From contig JBBHKE010001969.1 in the NCBI GenBank assembly GCA_037447655.1, positions 62,001 to 126,000 on the forward strand: 64,000 bases of DNA. Reading direction: 5' to 3'. This document shows, piece by piece, positions 57,492 through 64,000 of the stretch (within the stretch, counting starts at the first letter, position 1; each line of letters starts with the position of its first letter). Position numbers and translations under genes: made by a program. The notes under the pieces were generated by a model. That model was not told the DNA's origin and made no database searches. It worked only from the letters and a program-made list of their open reading frames with translations. The DNA comes from Zygnema cylindricum. Its lineage: Eukaryota; Streptophyta; Zygnematophyceae; Zygnematales; Zygnemataceae.

Positions 57492-60400
57492 CTGTACCGG
57501 AATTGTCCTTTTCCGTTGAGTGCGTTTTACACTTTTTCTGCACATAATATCGTGTGTATTTTTTTTGTTTGGTTGTATGACACCACCCATATGATTGCCG
57601 ACATGTATCAACCCTAAATCTCCACTCGGTCCTAATGCACCAAGAACAGTACGGTACATTAATGTAATTCACAGTACGCAGAAGGAGACCAAAGATTGTA
57701 CGGATTAGGTTCACTTCATCGCTCTCCTGCTGGACCAACTTTCCAAACTTCCTCCACTTTCAAGATCAATTGTCGTGTCATTTTGATCTCCTGTATTTTC
57801 GTGTCCTTACCTTTTTCTACCGTACAGGGTAATAACCTGAAACCTTGTCTCTTTCTACTGCCGTTGTACATCTTTTGAGTCATTTTTAACATGGTTTTAA
57901 GTTAGAAGGTTTTGCGTAAATGGTGACAATCGGTGAATGTACAAGATTGAAGTGCATTAGGAACTTTTTAGGTTGTTGAGTTCTTTTTCCTTTGTGTAAT
58001 TTTAAACCAAACGTCAAGATTTCAAATGGTGGTCCATTTACAGGTAAGACTCACTTTAGGAAGAATATGAAATCGCCGATCTGGTTTTTTATAATGTGTT
58101 GCCTTTAGTAGTCTTTTAGATCTCTATGAAAAGAGGAGAAACGAGGGGAGGAGGAGGAAGTAGTGGAGAAATGTTTGAAGAATGATTGCCTGGAGCTATT
58201 TTAGTTTTTTAGTTTTTTTCGGATTTTTTTTATTCTTTTCTATTCATTAAGCTGGCAAAGGTTCTACTTGTCTTTTCTTTGGATCAAATCAGGAGAAACC
58301 AAACTCAAATGAAGATGTAGTGAAATAGAGACTAGTGATTTGAGTTTTAGTTTTAGTTTTAGTTTGATTTTAGTTTTGGTGTTTGTTTTTCAGAACAAGT
58401 ATTTTGTTTTCTTTCTACGGAGTTGACCTACAAGAATGTCGATCGCAGTTCGTCTACTATGGCTGTGTGTCTAATTTTATCTATTTTTCTTAGCTTTGCC
58501 ATAGTCAGAAAAGCAACAAAGTAAAAACAAACCAGTCAAAACTGGAATGCATATCATTTTTAGTAATTAAGTATTTTAGTGAAAATTTGATTGCTGGATA
58601 TTCTTCTGAATGAATGTATAAACATTCGTCTGAGTTTCTTGATTAAATCAAAGGAGTAAAAACTGGATTAAGAAATGGATATTCTTCCAAATGAGGTTGA
58701 ATTGGTTTAATTCTTTTTGTTTTCATGCTGTTTGAATCTAGGAACGCTTGAGCTGTTAAAATAACCTTGGTTTACTCTCGTAATAGTTTAACAAAGTAAG
58801 TAGTAAATGAAAATTACCCAACAAATTTGTCTTTTTTTCGCAAATTTTAACTTGCAAAATTAAACGTCTCTTGTAAACCAGTAAAAAGTCTCTCTTCAGA
58901 GACCATCTTAGAAAGTCATAATAATCCTGGAGTTTATTTGCAATAGAGTGGATCTGTTTATTGGTTTCCTTTAATAATTAGCCTGTCAGGAGTCCTTTAT
59001 TAGTATCTTTCATAAAATACAGAAATTTTGGGGGAATATAGTTTTCAGGCACATAATAACTTTCAAGAAAGGTAACAGAAAAACAATGGGTTTTTCCGGA
59101 ATGGAGGAAGAGAAATCATTTTTTTTTAGTTTGAATTTCATCTTGCTGTAGGTTGTAAATATGTATTGTTTACAAATTATGAATTGTTTGAGAACTAAGG
59201 CTATATTTTGTCTCCTTGTATACATTTACCGATGGTGAAAATGAGTCTTGAAAGGGGACAATTGTTGTGGACCACATTTTTAAGTCATGAAGTTTCCCGG
59301 AGCTTTCCTTTTTTGACAAATATCAGTCCCTTGACCTTCAAAAATAATTACACATTTTATTGGTTAAGACCCCGTTTTGTTTGTATTATTATGCGCCTGA
59401 GATAGGAAGATTGACGTGTTCGCTACAATGAATGTGGTCCAATCAGCTAGAGCTACTTGATGGGATTTTGACCTTCCATATTGATTCTATACCAAATATG
59501 AGTTCGTCTAGAGTACACCTGATTTGAGAGAATCATGCAGACATGAGTGCTGAATGGAATTGTTAATATTTTTATAACAAAAACCCACAGTAATTTCCTG
59601 AAGCTCCAGTTGCTGCAATATGAGGATGTCAGGAAGGGTGTCATAAATTTGTATTGGTGAGTTTAGATCAATCCCACCGTCTGCATTAGTAATAGGAGAT
59701 TGATGTGATTTTAATTTTTTCTTATGAATTGGTCAAAATACGTTAAGAAGCTAAGGTTACTTTGACACTCATATGTATAAGGTTGTTTTCATATGTTCTC
59801 GTATATTTTTTTATTTTGCATATTTTTCCTGTGTTCCTTGTACAATCGACATTTGTTCTTCGTATCTTCATTTGCGCACATGTTCTTTGTGTACACTCTT
59901 TTGTCTTATTCGCCATAAGTTTTTATACATCTTTTACTCTTTTTTACGTTCGCGGTATGCTTCATATGATATCTGTATGTTCTTCCTGTTTTTCATTTCA
60001 TTTGCACGTACTTCAAATTTCTGTTGTATTGTTCTTTCAGGTTTTTTTTATTAAGGTTTGCATATGGTTCAGGAGGCCGAAGAAGTATAATGTGTAAGGA
60101 TGTATATTAACATGGTTGTTTTGCATTTATAGATTGAATAATAAATACAAGTTCGATAATTTTTACTGAATGGCACAAATTTCACTCGCACTTGGCGAAC
60201 TGAGACATTCGACATTGCTATCGTTTATGAAAGTGTGTAGAACACCATTTTTTCGTTGTGGGTTTTTACCGGAACAGTTTGAACAGTTCGGTTAGTTTTA
60301 GAAGTTTTTTCATGGTGTACTTTCTCTCACTAACTATTCACAGTCTTAGTGTGGACGGACCAATGGTATCCCAAAGATAATATCAAAGCAAAACCAATTC

Positions 60401-61254
60401 ATGTATCAATAAAACCTTTCTACATACTAGTTCTCATTTTACTGTCGTCGCGAACCTCAAGTATTTGACAATCTAAATGCTAGTGTGCTCCACCCTAATT
60501 AAGGTGAACTGATTGCTCAAAGATGCAAACGCAGCCAAAAAAAGCTTTTAGCGTTTGTTTCATGAAAGCCATATTTCTTGGGGGAAGCTATCAGCCCTTT
60601 CTCTTTTGCTTTTTCATACTGACCTGTCCTTTGTCCATTGGGGTTGGGGTTGTGGGGGCAGAATGCGAGTGGAATTTCTCCAGAAAATTAAATGTAAACC
60701 CTCCTTGGAATAAGCCCCGGAAAGGGGTAAAACAGATTAATCAAAACTTTTATTTAAAGCCGATAGACTTGCCAAGTTTTTTGCCCATTTTTTTTTGTGA
60801 AATGGAGCATGAGAATCTTATTCTACTTACAATGTACTATCTAGATGATAGTACGTTATAACCCTAGCACCTTCTTTCTTTTCTCTTATCCCTTTTGTTC
60901 TTTTTGATTTTGCAATCTGAATCTTTCCATTCTCGAGCTGCTCTATTTCTCCTGCCATTCACAGTCTCTCTCTCTCTCTCTCTCTTCTCTGCTCTCCATT
61001 TGTGTTTTTTTTTGTATCATTTAAAGCGTTTGCTAGGATTTTCCCAGGGATTCGGTTAAGGCCTTTTGCCAGCCTTTCGACAAATCCTTTCAAAAACAAC
61101 CTTGAGGTTTTCAAAAATCTCCACATATTTTACTCTCAAATACATACCATATTACAGGCGATGTTCTCCTCTCCATCTCTAATCCTTTCACCGTAGCAAA
61201 CTTCAAAAAAAGTAAACAAAATTTTCTCCAATACAATATTGTTGTATTGTTACA
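57492..61254. other. Upstream region, no gene supported
   Basis: 3.7 kb of AT-rich DNA with only short frames. 58340-58385 has a short TTTTAG repeat. A CT microsatellite at 60965-60985 lies 270 bp before the ATG of the next gene, in a C/T-rich stretch that may be its promoter or leader. Confidence 0.4.
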
Positions 61255-62403
61255 ATGGCCGAAACTCCACGATTACCGGAACGTCGTCTTCCGTCTTTTT
61301 CTGACCAGGATTCTCGCCCATATAGTTCAAAAGGTTCAAAAAAGAAAGTATCGGCGAGTCCTCAAGTGGGAGTTAGGTGGCAATTTGGTTCTAAAGGGGC
61401 TACTCCCGCCCCTTCCTCTTCTGATGATTTAAATATGGTGGGACCCCTTGGGGAAATTCTCCATCATCAATTATGGAGAAACCCATTTATAAGGGGTACT
61501 CTTTACCGGTTACGGATGTCTCGATATGGAGCCTGCTTGGCTTTTGTTGCAGGTGATTTTTTTATTCTATTTTTTCTATTTTACTTTTTTGTTGTTTTTT
61601 TGTGTTTATAGTTGCTCCATTTGTTTTTTCCTGTACTTTGTTTCCTTCTCTATTTATACATCACTCTCTCTCCTCTCTCCCCTCCACGTTTTCTCATTTC
61701 AAATCAGACTCATATTTTCTGCCGCGGTACCACTCGTATGAACTTAAATGTTAAACTTAACTTTTAACTTTTAACTTTATTAGGGTTTGAGCCAGTTAGT
61801 TTAGTTTAGTATTGTTGTTGCGATAAGTTCAAACCCGGCAATATTACATGGAAATGCTCAAATGTCGAAATAATCCACAATTATCAGTCTTATGAAGGAA
61901 CCAATCCCGGTACCTCCATGTGAATAGTGACAGTCTAATTTAGTATACAATAGAATAGTTCATTATCAATAAAATTGCATGGATCCAGGTTCAAATTCTG
62001 TAAAACTCGTGATTCGTAGTTCAACGTGTAGAATGCGATTAAATAATTTTTGAAAACTGCCGTTGAGTTGAACAGTTTGGGTACTGGTATATTTTCTTTG
62101 TCTCTCTCCCTTCACATTTTCAAACCGTTTTTACCCGTTTTTTCTTCAATCATCCACAAACATGGTTGTCTCAAGGCTCATTTCTTACTGGGTCATGGCT
62201 TTTATCTTTTCTACGTTGTTTTGGATGAATAAAAAATGGATAACCGGAAACGGAAAACGGAAAACGGAAAATCAGCCCTTGCTACATTGAACGGAGTTTG
62301 CACGGTACTGTTTCTAGAGGCAGTTTTTGGTTCAGGAATGACCGGACCTGGTTCTCTGAACCACGACTTGGGCACTAGGCAGCTGCTATTGTGAGACTTC
62401 TCT

Positions 62404-62455
<52 letters not shown>

Positions 62456-64000
62456 CTTTCTATAGGTATTCTCTCTCTTTGTCTAGGTCACTCCCTCTCT
62501 GTCTCTATCTGTTACTCTTTTTCTGTCCCATTCCCGAGCTGTGTGTCTCTCTCTGGTCTCAGTCTTTTGCTTTTATTATCTTTCCACTCTTCCTCTCGCC
62601 TTTTCTCTCTCACACTCTCTCTCACACTCTCTCTCTATCCCTCTCCTGCTTTTTCACAGACTTTTGAGAATTTTGTGAATTAAAGAACTGAAATTACACC
62701 TAATAGAAGTGGGAAAAGACTGAATTCCTTGAGAAATTGACTACCTGTTTTCAACAGTTTTTTTTGTACTTTTATGGATTAATATTTTTTTACGATTCGT
62801 GAAAGGGTTCTATAGGTCGTTGTAAGTCCTTCTGTGAGTTTTTGCGGATCTTCTATCAGAACCTAGTGAGGGCTTCTTTTTCGGCTCAGTTTTATGAAGC
62901 ATTTTTCGAGTTGTTTGTTATAGCTCCCTTCCCCTTTCCCCCCTCCCTCCCTCCTCCCCTCCTCTCTTTTTTTTTCCAGAGGAGCTTCTGCCATTCGAGG
63001 GTGGGGCTCGCATACCCAAACAGAAAGGAGTTTACCCAGATTTATCCCGACTCCAAAAGACAAAAGATGGTCTGTCTCAAATTTTTTTACTCCGGTAAAA
63101 AATGCCCAGTTGAAATTTGCAAAAATGTTGGCGAAATCTTCGGATACTAAATGGGCTTTACCGACTGTAAAAAGTACAAAATGGGGTTTAAGTAAAAGTA
63201 GTCAACCATTGGTCATTCCAGATCCTCCGGGAAAAAAAATGCCGTTGAAAATTCCGGATTCTCTTCAACATCCCAATCTAAATGTGGTACCAAATAAATC
63301 GATTGTGTTGGATACGACAATAACGGATGCAAAACGGGTAAGAGGAAGTTCGCAGGAAAACCTAAAAAAGGACTCGGTTTCACTGAAGTGGGTTCCTTCG
63401 AACGACGAATATCGCCAAGAACTAAAATCGAAGTGGATCATCAAAAAAATTTCTTCGGAACCGGGAGTTTTTCTTCTCCAACAAAAATCGGATTTTTCGT
63501 GCGCTCTTTTGTTACAGGATGTTTGTTACGTTTTCACGAAAGGAAAATCGGATTTACATTTTCCGAATGCAGGAGTTTGGTTTGCAAACGATTTACCGAA
63601 AAAATTAAACGAAGCCGTCGATCTTGGGGCGTCTTTTAAATTGAGTTTAAGTCCTTCTCAAATTTCTGAATCCCCGGGTTTACAAAGAGATTTATCAAAA
63701 ATCGATCTTTCTCAAGATGTATGTAGATCGTTTTCCGGTCCGTTTTCTGTTTCCACGGGGGACAGTCGAGATTTGTCTTACATGGAACAACAAGGAACCG
63801 GGACCACTGGAAAATTTATCAGTAGAGCAGATTTGGTACGGTACATAGAAAATAGTACAACAAAAGAGCAATATTTTAAGAATTCAAATGTAAAACCGAT
63901 AAATGTGGGAGTTATTCCGAGGGGAGGAGATAGTTCCGAAACTCAATTTGGATTGGAACTAGTCCCATTTACTGAAACCGCGAGACATCTTTTAACCGAA
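61255..64000 (+). CDS. Unrecognised protein, 5' part, runs off the window
   Basis: Exon 1 (61255-61552) opens with an ATG and gives 99 codons: a basic, Ser/Pro-rich start (KKKVSASPQ), then GPLGEILHHQLWRNP and RLRMSRYGACLAFVAG, ending at a clear donor (GCAG|GTGATT). From about 62982 to the window end one frame stays open for 340 codons, which is well beyond chance in AT-rich DNA. It is Lys/Ser/Pro-rich at first, then has a mixed globular-looking part (WIIKKISSEPGVFLLQQK, LLLQDVCYVFTKGKSDLHF, GVWFANDLPKKLNEAV). Joining exon 1 to this frame needs the acceptor CCAGAG|GA (62981) rather than the first AG (62979), or a further small exon in the 1.4-kb intron. I do not recognise the family. Confidence 0.6.
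62401..62455 (+). repeat. CT microsatellite
   Basis: CCCCCC followed by about 22 CT dinucleotides, in the intron of the last gene. C/T-rich words continue to about 62650. Confidence 0.9.

Overview
This is a nuclear window from a green-lineage eukaryote. Five genes can be supported. All have spliced exons with GT/AG borders whose phases add up across introns. One encodes a homologue of the plastid protein At4g37920 of land plants, so the host very probably has a plastid. The AT-rich intergenic DNA, many small DNA transposons and a copia-type LTR element would suit a streptophyte alga or an early-diverging plant. That placement is inference; no rRNA or other taxonomic marker is present.

Layout. 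1-5.35 kb is repeats: an LTR fragment carrying a tRNA-like module, pieces of a PIF/Harbinger-like family (TSD TTA) and MITE tails. 5.35-9.08 kb is largely unassigned and starts GC-rich. 9.08-12.3 kb is the six-exon At4g37920-like gene (minus). 15.1-19.64 kb is a YqaJ/lambda-exonuclease-type nuclease gene (plus, four exons). 21.6-27.5 kb is a decayed hAT element with transposase remains, filled with MITEs that have CACCG ends and TA target duplications. 27.5-35.03 kb holds a GC-rich promoter-like stretch and a ten-exon DHA1/ZIFL-like major facilitator gene (plus). 37.12-39.05 kb is a NOL12/RRP17-type nucleolar protein gene (minus), convergent with the transporter. 41.4-53.6 kb is a nested transposon mass: an interleaved palindromic Harbinger-like structure, a hAT element with an exact 8-bp duplication, a copia-type gag-only LTR element with a solo LTR inside its 3' LTR, and a Harbinger-like element carrying a foreign ORF. 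54.6-56.5 kb is minisatellite and hexanucleotide repeat. 61.25-64 kb is the 5' part of an unrecognised gene (plus) that runs off the window.

The genes form no operon or pathway; they are independent housekeeping or transport genes between repeats. The most distinctive material is in the repeats. Two LTR families carry antisense tRNA-like modules at the same depth in their LTRs. The LTR element has a copia-style primer site matching the anticodon arm of initiator tRNA-Met. TA MITEs sit repeatedly at the same place in a roughly 60-bp repeat of a hAT element, and one MITE is a clean chimera of two families.
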